From contig JAOALB010000265.1 of the NCBI GenBank assembly GCA_025331125.1, positions 1 through 43,276 of the forward strand: a DNA stretch of 43,276 nt, written 5' to 3'. Below the pieces are notes generated by a model. That model made no database searches. It was not told where the DNA came from and saw nothing but the letters and a program-made list of their open reading frames with translations. This stretch comes from Mycogone perniciosa (Eukaryota > Ascomycota > Sordariomycetes > Hypocreales > Hypocreaceae). Shown here one piece after another: positions 1 to 10,631 of the stretch (position 1 is the stretch's first letter; every line of letters starts with the position of its first letter). The position numbers and the translations under genes were made by a program.

Positions 1-758
1 CTCGGTGGTGGCGAGACGAAACCAGCGGGAGCGGAGAAGGCCCTTGTTACCTGGTTGGTCGAGCTCGGGGATATCTACGGCCATGTGGATAATGTCTTTG
101 GGGTGTTAGCATTGCTATGGGCTACAAACGCAAGTAAAGGAAGTGATGTGGGTGTTGATAGGATGGATGTTCCGTGGGAAATATGTACGAATATAACGTG
201 GTGCATAATGTGTGCTATGGGCGAGATATGTGAAATCAACTCACAATGATCGACCAGATGAGGTATATACGGCTGGAATGGACCCGGATATGACCTGAAT
301 GGATCAACCCTACCACCTCCAAGCCTGTAATCGATCGATAGTATCAAGGGCAATGGAAGGTCATCACCGCTACCTCGAATCAAGGCTCGGCCTAGGTCAG
401 TAGCATTCACTCCCGCTGGTGGCTCTCCGAGGCCTCCTTCTGGATCCACCTCAAGCTCAAAGGTAACAGCATTCTGGCGCCTCTTTCGCCTCTTCCTCTT
501 TGCTCGCTCCTGTTGCTGCTGCTGCTGCTGTTGCTGGTCACCCTCCGAAGAGCCCGAAGAGCCCGAAGAGCCGGAGGTGCCTGAAGATGACGAGGATGAT
601 GACAAGGATTGATGTTGCTGTGCATGCGCCTTCCAGCCCTGCTTTGAGATATATGACCGAAGCCTCTTACTGGACACGCCCTTGAGCTGATCTGGGCGGT
701 TTCCAATGACAAACTCAAAGTCGGCCGGGGCAGGGGCTGCAGTAGCGGCTGTCGACAT
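1..758 (-). CDS. Fungal transcription-factor-like protein (annotated elsewhere as 'tachykinin family'), 5' part
   Basis: This is the N-terminal part of a gene that runs off the left edge. Exon 1 is 758-245 and starts with ATG at 758. An intron at 244-96 has a GTGAGT donor and a CAAAG acceptor. Exon 2 runs from 95 past base 1. The protein opens with a motif containing FEFVIGNRPDQ and a basic stretch, followed by a Ser/Gly-rich low-complexity region, a run of nine Gln and a basic cluster (AKRKRRKRR) that could be a nuclear localisation signal. After the splice the frame continues with residues such as DIPELDQPG and RSRWFRLATT. From memory, this layout matches fungal proteins carrying a fungal-specific transcription factor domain but no zinc cluster, often labelled 'tachykinin family protein'. 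The target genes are unknown. The family name is moderately sure; the gene itself is well supported. Confidence 0.72.
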
Positions 759-1653
759 AGCGCTTCAGAGTCGGAGCACGAATGTCTCCTTGTACGGATG
801 TAGTCAAACGCCTGGGGGCCAGCGACCTTGGATATGACTCTGAATGTGGGATTGAGTGAGTTGCTTGGTGTGTTGGGTGGCGAGGGGGAGATTCAGGAGG
901 GCTGGGAGAAGACACCGAATCAGATTATCATGTTTGCTTTTTCTGACAGGATTTGTTGGCACGCACCAAAAGTCCAGAAACTGTATTATGCACAATGCAT
1001 GTTCTCCGTGTGCAGTCTTTCAGCTCACGTCTCGCCTGTGTCGAAATTCCTCTTCTCTCCCTCAGCTGTCACACGTGTGAGACATTGCGATTGGCCCAAG
1101 CAGCAAGCCACTGATGCATCAGTCGGACTCGAGCGGAGTCGTATTACAACCAATGCGCTTCTCCAAGATGTAGGAAATGCAGGGGATCGTCCCTAGCCTG
1201 ATCGGGAGCATGCATTGGCCCCTCTTAGTCCAGGACCACGCTGCCGGGGTGATGCTCAGAATCGGCCGATCTGCTATTACTCGTAGTATTATCATAGCAG
1301 CCAACAGTAAGGCGAACCTGCGATGCATACCTTACCCAGCTTGCCATCGAACCAACAGCGGACTCGAGTCTATAACTCCGGATATGTCTGTCAATTCGTG
1401 GAGAAACATGCCTCAGGGTTTAGCCAAAGTCAATTGTGCCAATGAGGAACTCCTTGCCGGATGAGGATAATGCATTCGACACTTTAGTCGATGAATAGCT
1501 GTGTAAGCTTTTCAAGGTTGCTCAAGGGAAGGATAGATGGGTAGATAAAGAGAGCATGCTGCTCCCATAATTGAATTGCCAGAGAGGTAGTCTACCATAC
1601 CAATTCATATCTTAACGTAGACTGCTATCCATATCGGATCTTATATCACTGCC
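759..1653. other. Intergenic region between divergent genes
   Basis: About 0.9 kb separates the divergently transcribed transcription-factor-like gene and the SDR pseudogene. Short open frames on both strands do not resemble known proteins. One TACTCGTA octamer lies at 1278-1285. It presumably holds both promoters, but I see no clear TATA box. Confidence 0.5.
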
Positions 1654-2445
1654 ATGTCGCTCCAAGGAAAAGTTGCCCTCATCACCGGCGGTGCCAAGAA
1701 CCTTGGTGCTGCGATTGCAAAGGAACTGGCTCCTCTCGGCGCAGGCCTTGCACTGCACTAAAACTCTGATAAGACAAAGGAAGATGCTTTTAAGCTAGGG
1801 AAGAAGCTCAAGGACTCCCACCCCAATATCAAGGCCAAGTTTTATCAGGGAAACCTCACTACTGAAGGGGCTGTGAACCAACTCTTTGACGCCGTCCTCA
1901 AGGATTTTGGTCAGGTTGATATAGTCATCAACACCATCGGCAAGGTCCTCAAGAAGCCAATCACAGAGATTACCGAGGCCGAGTATGATGAGATGTTTGC
2001 GTGAGTTGTTCACTGGAATACTCCTCCCATCCGGTTGGTATTAATAGTAGCATTGTCACGGCACTCTTGGGTGCCTTCACCGGATACTACACCTCATATG
2101 CGGGCTCCAAGGCTCCCGTTGAACATTTCACGCGAGGAGTTGCAAAGGAGCTTCAGCCCCGAGGCGTCAGCGTCAATGCTGTTGCACCTGGTCCAATGGA
2201 TACCCGTAGGTGGAACCCTTCCCTAGCGAGTGACTTCACTCATGAACGAAGCTGATGTGTTTTGCGTAGCATTCTTCTATCCCCAAGAGTCACCCGAGGC
2301 CGTGGCTTATCATAAGAGCCAGGGGCTAGGAGGCAGGCTCACTGAAGTCCAAGACATTGCTCCTCTCATCAGGTTCCTTTGCACTGAGGGCAAGTGGATT
2401 ACTGGCCAAACCATCTTTGCCAACGGCGGTTATACCACGCGATAA
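1654..2445 (+). pseudogene. Short-chain dehydrogenase/reductase (SDR) pseudogene
   Basis: The translation from ATG 1654 gives a classical SDR N-terminus with the nucleotide-binding glycine motif TGGAKNLG. A TAA at 1759-1761 stops it after about 35 codons. The same frame continues with clear SDR sequence: the VDIVINTIG strand (equivalent to NNAG), then the catalytic SIVTALLGAF and YAGSK (YxxxK) region, then the GPMDT motif. A good intron at 2206-2269 joins GPMDT to PFFYPQES, and the frame ends at TAA 2443-2445 after the usual TGQTIFANGGY end. Between EYDEMFA and SIVT about 20 residues normally present are missing; the sequence there could be a 47-nt intron (2001-2047) or the scar of a deletion. 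An NAD(P)H-dependent oxidoreductase is the inferred ancestor. A sequencing error could explain the stop but not the missing block. Confidence 0.78.
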
Positions 2446-3060
2446 GGGACTGTTAGTAATTAGTTGTTGAATACAAGGATCTTACTGCAATATTCTCTGT
2501 CTTCAGACTGTTGCACATGTGTAGTTGTAGCGATGAAAGGTTGATATGCGGATGTGTGTTGAGCCCAGAGGGAAATCTCAGCTCTTTGCTTTAAAGAGGC
2601 GAAATCATCCTGGAAGATACTGGCCTCCTTCATTACGGCTTGTCCTATAGGGAGATTAGTCGAGATGTGATTTGGTTATAAATTTGGTTAATGAGGTTTA
2701 TGAGAAGTAGAAGCAAGATCGCTTGTCTCCTTACGTGTCGTATCGGAACTTGGAGACAATGATGGAATTCTTTCCACATTGATTCATAACCGCACTCAAC
2801 CGACTGCATAGCTTTCCAGCAATTTAGTCAATTCCGTATTAATTATTTTCGGAAGATTTACAATATTTAATTGATTGGTTTGATATGCTATTACTGCATT
2901 CTCCCAAGTTGTACAAGGCTCTGAACCTTGTCTGATGCGCCCCGCTATTGAGCGCTGAAGTGACATTAACTGCTCTACACCATCTTCAACATTTTCTCAA
3001 CATCACGATTCCACCAACACCGCCTAATCTAGAGCACGCGCACACATCCCCGTCGCAATC
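2446..3060. other. Intergenic region, partly AT-rich
   Basis: This is 0.6 kb between the SDR pseudogene and the Med10 gene. It includes an AT-rich stretch around 2815-2890. I see no coding or RNA feature. Confidence 0.5.
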
Positions 3061-3716
3061 ATGGCACCTCTCGATCGGATAGACCACGACGGAATCGAGC
3101 GTACGAACAGCCTCTCCCTCCTCTCTCCAATCGCCCTTCAGTGCTAACCACCATGCGCGTCTCAGAGCAGCTCAAAGACGTCATCCAAGACTTCTACCAA
3201 ATCATGGTCCAAGTCTCAACGTATGACTCCATGGGCCGCTCGAGCCGTGAAGTCCTCTCCAACGAAATGTAATGTACCTCCCTCTCTCCCTCCATCTGCT
3301 CTTTGCCCACCATATAGGTAGCTAACACGGACCTGCTCAGCAAAACCCTCTCCCAATCCCTCCAAAGCGTCCACGCCTTCGCCTCGCCCCCCCATCTCCT
3401 CCCCTCTGTGCCCCCCGAACTGCTCGAATACGTCGAAAACGGCCGCAACCCGGACATCTACACCCGCGAGTTCGTCGAGCTCGTCCGTAGAGGGAACCAG
3501 CTCATGCGCGGAAAGATGAACGCGTTCGCTTCGTTTCGCGACGTACTCGCTGAGCAGATCTCCTCTGCTATGCCGGAGCTGCGCGAGGATGTGGCGCGTG
3601 TGATGGAGGCCACAGGCGGGAGTGCTAGCCCTGATGGCACGGCGGCGAGGAGCAATAATGTGGCTATGAGGCCTGCTCCAGGCGCTGCTGGGCCTGGACA
3701 GGGACCGGGGCATTGA
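3061..3716 (+). CDS. med10: Mediator complex subunit 10 (Med10/Nut2)
   Basis: This is a subunit of the middle module of Mediator, the nuclear coactivator that links transcription factors to RNA polymerase II. Three exons are supported: 3061-3100, 3166-3268 and 3341-3716. The introns are 65 and 72 nt, and the second has a GCTAAC branch site. They give a 172-residue protein. The family signature is clear: QLKDVIQDFYQIMVQVSTYD followed by KTLSQSLQSV, then PPELLEYVENGRNPDIYTREFVE and the conserved NQLMRGKMNAFASFRDVLAEQI. The C-terminal 40 or so residues are Gly/Pro/Ala-rich and probably disordered. The length fits fungal Med10. The start is the only ATG that gives the expected N-terminus, and the frame closes at TGA 3714-3716. 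The identification is firm. Confidence 0.93.
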
Positions 3717-4301
3717 AACAGCTTGTGATGCTGGAAGGAACGATATGGGATTGGGATATTTTAAGAGCTGGCGCAAATGTGTCACGGTTAGTCCTCATGG
3801 GATAGACGCATGGAGTTTTGTAATACGGCGTTGAAAGGGAATGATACCCAGGTGCCAGCATCTTGGCTGGCAATATCAATGTTTCCACCAATAAATATTA
3901 CGGAGCACTTCTATAAAGTCTACCACTGCACGACAGACATCGTTGACCAACGGATCGTAGGGAAGACGGGACATCATTCAGCTATGTACTTCCTCAACCA
4001 TTCCTACAACGTACATATCTGTCCAGCCTAGCTTCTACTCCGTAGACGGTTCCTATCGCATTCACCCCCAAAACAACATCAACAAGATGATAGTCCCGTC
4101 TAAAAGGATTCGCCAGACCAAAGCAAAGTCCCCCCTCCCTTGCCTCCCAGCCGACCGCCGTCTCCCAGTATGTGCAAATCAATTGTGAAAAACATAAAAA
4201 GACCGACTTGCTCGTCTTTTCCGTGATTTTTTTTCTCTTTCTAGGTTCCCGAAACGCCATGGCAATGAGAATGCGCGTTAACAAAAACTTCCAAAACATG
4301 T
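3717..4301. other. Intergenic region between convergent genes
   Basis: This stretch lies between the ends of the med10 gene and the J-domain gene, including the latter's probable 3' UTR. It holds one exact TACTCCGTA motif (4036-4044) and one near match, TACGGAGCA (3899-3907). No coding sequence is recognised. Confidence 0.5.
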
Positions 4302-4634
4302 CTATCCTGCTGTGCTGTGTCTGCCAACGCGGCGCTGCTGCAAGCCATATCTCATGCACATGTATACAAATGCCATGCCCACCAAGCCCAGAGCGACAAT
4401 TTGTGGCGGCAGCAGAACAACTGCCGCCAGGAGCCACTTCCCATATCGCCGCATGGTCTCGACCAGTTCATCACGCATTTCTCGGCGCCGCTGGAAGTCG
4501 TCTTGCAGTTTGCTGCCGTTCGAGGCATTGCCCTGTCCGCCAGAGAAGGAATTCTTGGGGCCGGCACTAGCGTCGCCATCATCCCCATCATCATCCTCTG
4601 TCTCATCCTCTGTCTCATCCTCTTGGTCGGTTGG
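4302..4634 (-). other. In-frame open extension after the J-protein stop, with acidic tract and one transmembrane segment
   Basis: Directly downstream of the J-protein TGA (4637-4635), in the same frame, translation stays open for 110 codons to a TAG at 4304-4302. The first part is acidic (EDETEDET, then DDDGDDGD). A charged stretch (DDFQRRREMRDELVETMRR) follows, then a hydrophobic segment of about 25 residues (YGKWLLAAVVLLPPQIV and onward) and a short basic end. The composition looks like protein rather than 3' UTR. It could be a readthrough extension, an alternatively spliced tail-anchored isoform, or a coincidence. A 42-nt GT-AG excision that skips the stop is possible on paper, but its splice sites are weak. 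Confidence 0.35.
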
Positions 4635-6876
4635 TCACGAGAAGGGGAACCCTGCTCCTGCACCTCCGAAGCCTCCTCGTTGTCGGCCGCCGGCGCCAGC
4701 ACCCCCAAAGTTGAAACTGGCGCCTCCAGGGAAGCCTCCGGCACCGCCAGGAAAGCCGCCAGCACCTCCGGGGAATCCACCGGCACGGAAGCCACCACCG
4801 CCGCCGAAGCCGCCCTGGTTACCCATCATGCTGAACAGGATCTCAGGGTCAATTCCGCCCATACCACCACCCATGCCGCCGCCGCCGAACATGTCTGCAG
4901 GATCCATCAAGTCATCGCCATTATCATAGCGAGCCCTCTTCCTGAATGGTAGTTAGCAAAGTGGGATTCAAAGACTGCCATCTGTTATGCAAACTTACTG
5001 AGGATCACTCAATGTCTCATAAGCCTCCTGCATATCCTTGAACTTGGCTTCGGCTTCGGGATCACCGGGGTTTTTGTCTGGGTGAAGCTTGACGGCCATC
5101 TTGCGGTAGGCTCGCTTGATATCGTTGGCATCGGCATCCTTCTCCAAACCCATGATCTTGTAATAATCTTTCCTCAGGGTCTTCTTTAGCTCCAGTTCCG
5201 CCTTGCGGACCTCTCTGGGGATTGTGCGGTCTTCTGGGTCTAATTCTTGAATGGACTTCCACTCTCGAACCGAATCCTCCCACTTGCCTGACATCCCCAG
5301 GGCATTAGCCTTGGTTTTCCGCGCCTTGGTGTAGCTGGGATCGAGGTTGATGGCCCGATCAGAATCAGCAATGGCCTCGTCATATTGCTTGAGCTTAATC
5401 TTGCACTGAGCACGATTTTGTAGCAACTTTGCATTCATGCTCTTGTTGGTGGGGTCAATTTGTAAAGCGTCTGTGTATTTTTGGATTGCCTCAGGCAGTC
5501 GACCTGCCTTGAACTCCGTGTTGCCCTCCTCCTTCATGCGGTCGAGCTTCTGGACGATTCTCAACCACTTGATGGCATCCCGGAAGTCTGGATCACAGCT
5601 GCAGGCTATTCGGAAGTACTGGATAGCCTTTTCGTTTTCACCCTGGCCATAGAGAACCCGTCCTCGAAGAACCAGCGCCTCAGGATCCTGGTTGTTGCTT
5701 CGTAGAAGCGACATGGCGATGCTCTGTGCCTCGCCCAGTGAATTCTCTCGGCCCATTTTAAGGTGTGCCTCTCCTCGCATCAGCTGCCACTTGCGGGGCC
5801 TAGCAACGCCGGGTCCGAGTGCACGTTCAGCCTGGTCCAGGGCATGGAGCACCATGGACATGGCCGCAGTTCCTCGCTGGAGGGTCTCCTTGGCAGACCT
5901 GATGTGGTGTAGCATATCTTTAGCTGAGGCCGTGTCCTTGGCAGATGGTGGCGGGTTAATGCGGTTAAAGGTAATCAAGGCCTCCTCTGGTCGTCCTAAG
6001 CCGGTGTAAATACGCGCCAGGCGCAACAAGACCTTGGCGTTCTGGGGATCGAGGTCAGCAGCGCGGCTGCAATCATCCAGGGCAGCCTCATATTGGCCAT
6101 TTGACATGTAGGCAGCAGCTCGGTTGCCCAAATAAGTCGCCGAGTTAGGGAACAAATCCACGGCTATGAAGGAGAGAACAATTCAGTAAACCGGCCATGG
6201 CTAGGGTGTGAAGATGTCAACGCATACCTTTGCTGTACTGCTCGACGGCCTTGGGGTAGTTCTTTTCCTTGAAAAACCTGTTCCCGGCGCCTTTGTAGGA
6301 CTCAGCGTCCTCCAGAGGGGTAGGGATGGGACTGGACGGGTTAGATTTGTGCGGCGGTGGAGTCGGCGCCTCGTCCTGGTCGTGGCTCATGCCATTCGGA
6401 ATGGGCACCGCGAAGTTTTTCTGGGCAGAGGGGTTTGCTTTGGGCGGCGGCGGCGGCGGAGATGCTGCGCCATTGACGGGCTCGCGGTCGACGTCCATGG
6501 AGTTGCGGCCGCTCGTGGCAGAGGCGGACAGCTGTGATAGCCTCTTTCGCTCCTCAGGGGGCAGATTCAAGGGATGGGTGTCCGGATCGTACTTGCTGCT
6601 GCGGCGCGAGGAAGAGCCCGCGTCGGTCGAGTGCCTGGAAAGTCGCGAGGACGACTTTGGCGCGGCGGTAGAAGATTTGATGTCTTTGTAGGACAGCGGC
6701 CGCGAAGGCTTCTTGGTAGCAGAGGCGGAGGGCTTTGTGGGCGGCGCGGGCTCGGCGTGAAGGTTAGGGTTCTGGTTCTGGGCAGCGTGAGCGTCCTCGC
6801 TCTCATCAACACTGGGACCAGCGGCGTTCTTCTTCGAGGAGGCCGGCTGTTTCTTGCTGCCGCTGAAGAGCTTCAT
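4635..6876 (-). CDS. TPR and J-domain co-chaperone (DNAJC7-like)
   Basis: This is a soluble Hsp40 co-chaperone that would couple Hsp70, through the J domain, to Hsp70/Hsp90 tails bound by TPRs. Exons are 6876-6228, 6163-4999 and 4941-4635, with introns of 64 and 57 nt, the second with branch GCTAAC. They give 706 residues. Residues 1-190 are low-complexity Ser/Pro-rich. Several TPR units follow (for example GAGNRFFKEKNYPKAVEQYS and GNRAAAYMSNGQYEAALDDC). A J domain at about 549-612 carries the HPD motif (KLHPDKNPGD). The C-terminus is a Gly/Phe-rich tail with three GGFPGGA repeats. The order TPRs then J domain matches DNAJC7/TPR2. The gene points away from the Rlc1-like gene upstream. One oddity is that the frame stays open after the stop codon (see the separate entry at 4302-4634). 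Confidence 0.92.
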
Positions 6877-7340
6877 TGGGGCTACTACACTCTGGAGGGT
6901 TAAGTTAAGTTGTTGAGAAACCTTAAGGGCTGTCCCGTAACAAGGTTATGCCGGATATTGGGAACTTCAGAGGGCCGCACGCAGTGTCTAGGCAATAAAC
7001 GGGCCAGAGGGAGGGTCTGGCGCTGGCGCCGGTCGCTATAGTGGATGGTAGGGCAACTGGTCAGCGGCCGCCTGTGAACGAGGAAATGAGGAGAAAGTCG
7101 ACGAGAACGAGGACGGGAACCAGGGCGATGACGATGTCGGAGCAGCAGGAGAGGCACCTAGTCCTGTAGCAGTGCTCGTATGTATGTATGATGTATGTAC
7201 TCGACTCGCAGACCAGCCGGCGATTTATCAGCTGAACGAGCAAATAATAGACCTCGCCAGGCTCTCAGTGACGGGACGAAATTGTGACCTGGCAGGCTGG
7301 GGGGTCACGTCAGAAATTTTGTGAAAAAAACCGCCACGAG

Positions 7341-7400
7341 CCACAGGGACCACAGCACAGGGACCGCAGCAAGGGACCACCACAGTGACCACAGGTGACA
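7341..7400. repeat. Degenerate GGGACC(A/G)CAGCA tandem repeat
   Basis: Roughly four imperfect copies of a 13-15 bp unit built around CAGGGACCACAG or CAGGGACCGCAG follow one another. There is no coding context. Confidence 0.5.
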
Positions 7401-7650
7401 GGAGGGACGAAGTACCGCTACCCGGGACGCGGGCCGCTGGACGCTGGGGCTCGAGGTGACGGGAACCAGTGCCGGACACGAATTGCTCCCCACAGGCAAT
7501 AGTGGTGAAAGGGCCTCACAGGGCGTATGCGCCAGACAAACGGCTGGGATATGTGCAAGCCCCAGGCACTTTATTTACTTTTAGGCGCCCGTAGAGCCAA
7601 TGGAACAGGGGATGTTGTTTCGTTGTTATTGTTTATGTATTTGTTTATGT

Positions 7651-7668
7651 ACTCGTATACATACGAGT
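7651..7668. repeat. Short inverted repeat (8-bp arms)
   Basis: ACTCGTAT and ATACGAGT are perfect reverse complements separated by two bases. The copy lies in the intergenic region and contains the TACTCGTA octamer on both strands. Confidence 0.6.
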
Positions 7669-8612
7669 AGTATGCTAGATCTATCGCTGAGCCCACCGAG
7701 TGACGGGCCCTTTGGTAGGCTGGCTCTGCAGTGAATGGGGACAGGCCCAGCCCAATAACTTGTGCAGATGGCTGTAGAGGCGGCATACCAGTGGGTGCGA
7801 ATGCCCTGCAGTACCTGGTTCGAAAAAGCATCCAGTGAATCACTTTATCGAGGAGTTGCATTTATGAGGACGTGATTCTAGAACCTTCAGTGGGGAATAA
7901 TCCGTAATCGCAGCTATCGGTGCGCGCAGTGGGGAGCACTGAACCCTTTGGACGTCAACCTTGCAGGCCGCTAGCGGTGGTGATACGACCGAGAGAGACG
8001 GAGCTGTGTAACTGTACTCGTAACGCACGCAATTGAGGCAGATATGTGCCGCTATGGAGCACAACCGTTGCAAATCGGCGCATGCTGATGAAGAAGTATG
8101 ATGAAGAACAACCCTCGACTGCTTAATTTCCCATGTAGAGTTATCCATGTTGCGCCGTTCACAAAAAGCACTTCTCCGCACCCTCTTGAGACATTCCCAG
8201 CCGCCAAGAAACGAAACCCCGGTGGCTTGACTCCCGGCCATTGGCCCAGCATCCGTAATCCTGGGACTGCAATCTGCCGCCCACCCACTTGTTTCGTCAC
8301 TCTGCCTCGTTATCAAACGATGGCTTACGAGTCCAGCTTCCTGTGTTTGATAAATGATCATCACCAGCTGATCACTCACAAACGTTCCTTGATTGACCAC
8401 TTCACAACGCCCGCCCCTGCTCATGGCATTACATTACATGCTCGGTACTCCGTAGTATGGTATTAGTGGTGAATCATGCATGCACATAGCTTCCAAGTCT
8501 CCTATCCCCGATAATCAGTCCCGGCCCTGTCGTAAAAATATCCATTGCATCACTCGTCTCGAAATCAGGAAACCATGATTGGTATACATACGCATGCATG
8601 CACACAAACCAA

Positions 8613-9586
8613 TCATTGATCCTCAGCCCGTTCATGAGAGGCCCCCTCAGACCCGCTGTTGGACCCTATGATGGAGTTGACAAACTCTTGGTATTTGAAC
8701 ACCTCGCCACGTCTCGCGACTAGATGAGCATTCATGTTGCGATTGAACGCCCTGCGACCGGTGAATCCCTCAACAACCTTGTCGACTTCCGCAGCGCTCA
8801 GTGCTTGCTGTCCAGCTTCTGGCGGTGTGTTCAGCAGCGCATCCTTCAGCTCCGCCCAGTCGACTTGACCGCTATCGTCATCGTCAAAGGCCGAGAACGC
8901 GGATAGGAGCTCGGTGCTGGGCGATAGTATTGCCAGGGTCTCCGCCAACGAGTTCAGGAAGACAGCCAAAGTGATGGTTTGCGGCTTCGATGGGGGGAAG
9001 AATTGCCCTACGTCGGAGGGACCCGATGGAAGACCTGTAGACGGTTAGAACCTCCTGATATAGCACAAAACTGACTCGACTGCCAACGCACCAAGCTGAT
9101 TAAGCATATCGGCCACGTCTTCTCGATTGACGACTCCATCGCAGTCTCGATCCAAGATTTGAAACACATCTCGTAATGTCCTTACTTGAGTGGGCTGGAG
9201 TTGCGATAGAGCATTGCCGCCTCCCAGAGACATTGATGGCCCGTTCCATGCAGCCGAAGAGGCTCGTGGCGATGCAGCCATGTCTGCCGCAGTCTCATGC
9301 CCTCTTGGTGACCAGCTTTCGTGTGTGCTAGTTGGTGTTGTTCCTCTCACAAATCTGGATGTTCCGCTGATTGCGCTAGTCTTTGTAGGCGAACCGTTCG
9401 GCGTTGTTTGTCGTAGAGGCGAGGGCGATGCGGGGGATTCAGCTCGTCGGAATGGGGAGTTGCGAACACTGGGAGGAGAGCCGTAGCTGAGAGGAGATGG
9501 CTTGAAGGCCGAAGAGATAGACTGGCGAGGACGGTGTTAGCAAAATGCCCGTCAGGCAGGGCAGGGTCGCTGATCGACTATACCAT
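8613..9586 (-). CDS. EF-hand protein, myosin regulatory light-chain-like
   Basis: This is likely a light chain that binds the neck of a myosin and acts at the contractile ring or cortex. Exons are 9586-9584, 9521-9092 and 9034-8613, with introns of 62 and 57 nt. They give 284 residues. Residues 2-100 are Ser/Pro-rich and disordered, a feature I associate with filamentous-fungal versions. The first EF-hand has a good loop (LDRDCDGVVNRED). A second, weaker loop is DDDDSGQVDWAE, inside AFSAFDDDDSGQVDWAELKD. The order and spacing fit Rlc1/Cdc4-type light chains. The start is chosen because ATG at 9586 is followed at once by a GTATAG donor and the splice reads into MSISSAFKPSP; no other ATG precedes the Ser/Pro region in frame. 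The first exon therefore has only three coding bases. A generic calmodulin-like protein is the alternative. Confidence 0.72.
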
Positions 9587-10631
9587 GGCGAAATCGGCAA
9601 GGGATCTGTCGCTGAAAGACAAGCAATCGGTTGGCCAAGAAACAACAGACAGCACTCTACGATCCAGTTCTGTTGACAGCGCCGAGCTGAGAGAAACGGA
9701 GGAATGTTGGGAAGTTTGTATCGGATATATTGACTCTGATCTCGGGACAGACGCGAGGAGAGTGACGCTTTACAGGCTGGGTAGGGACATTGGCCCCCAA
9801 AGTAAACAAATCCACAGCCATGACAACCGCAGCCTTGCATGAATGGAGAGGTTGTTCCGTGGCTGGTGGCTGTGGCACCGCCGCCTGACAGTGCGCAACA
9901 AGGCAACAAGGGGTCTCACTAGCCACAGACAGGCCAACGTGGCGTCGAGGGAGGCGATGGCGTTAGTGCCAAAAGGGGTCCGAGGCTGCTGTTGGCCTTG
10001 CGATAGGTCACTGCTGCGCTGCAACTGGAGCCAGCTCCAGCAGACGGGACACCAGCGCCCGTAGGCGCTACGAACTCCGACTTTCAGGGGCCTTGCGTGC
10101 CAGAAGGAGGGGATTGGCTGGGCCACCCACACCACAAATTCCCCTTTTGGGCGACAAGACGGCACCGGCTCACACCAGGCCATGCCAAACGCCCCTGCCT
10201 TGACTTTTTTCAGGAGAATCATTGTCGCAAACGCAACAGATCATGTCTCGGTGCCCCTCGCATTCGAGAATCCGTCCATTGGCCCCCTCATCTTTTGTCT
10301 GCTGCTGCTGGTGAGCGGCATTCGCGTGTTCCTGCGACGCTGCCGCCGCCGCATGTGGGGTGGATTCGGGCATCATCGCCTCGGCTGGACGACAGACAAC
10401 CATACCATACCATACCATACCATACCTGTACGGAGTGAGGCAGATCGATCAGACCGCTCGCTCAAGCCAGAGAGCTTCGCCCGGGGGGCCTCTCCCTGCA
10501 GCGCTGTACGGCGACAGGCTCGGAGACTGTGAACGGGGAACCGAACAGGGTACGAAGCCAAGAGCTGGTCCACGGGCTTGACGCAGGTAGGAGGAGGTCT
10601 ATAAATTGGTATTCTGAACTGGCGCTCGACA
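9587..10631. other. Intergenic region between divergent genes, with CATAC microsatellite
   Basis: This is about 1 kb between the EF-hand gene and the mesA-like gene. It holds a CATAC microsatellite, a near match to the TACGGAGTA motif (10429-10437), and TATAAAT at 10600-10606 just before the mesA start. No coding sequence is recognised. Confidence 0.5.
10401..10425. repeat. (CATAC)5 microsatellite
   Basis: Five perfect tandem copies of CATAC lie about 200 bp upstream of the mesA-like start codon. Confidence 0.9.

Larger units (their letters stand above)
6877..8612. other. Intergenic region upstream of the J-protein gene
   Basis: This is 1.7 kb without a recognisable gene. It holds the GGGACC-type degenerate repeat (7341-7400), an inverted repeat at 7651-7668, and TACTCCGTA at 8446-8454. 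It presumably carries the J-protein promoter on the left and the 3' end of the EF-hand gene on the right. Confidence 0.5.

Noticed and set aside
1700..2445. RIP as the cause of the stop codons in the broken genes
   Set aside because: The TGG-to-TGA and Tyr-to-TAA changes are not the CpA-to-TpA type. Only the HET TAG could be, so there is no RIP signature I can show by eye.
4312..4952. Long plus-strand open frames rich in Pro/Ala opposite the J-protein Gly/Phe tail
   Set aside because: They are antisense shadows of the GGFPGGA repeats; GC-rich repeats open all frames.
7840..8466. Open frames of 120-190 codons on both strands between the J-protein and EF-hand genes
   Set aside because: Composition is not protein-like, there are no motifs, and codon use differs from the neighbouring genes.
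9770..10222. 150-codon minus-strand frame in the mesA upstream region
   Set aside because: It is Trp/Cys/Arg-rich with no recognisable domain and looks like GC-rich promoter DNA.
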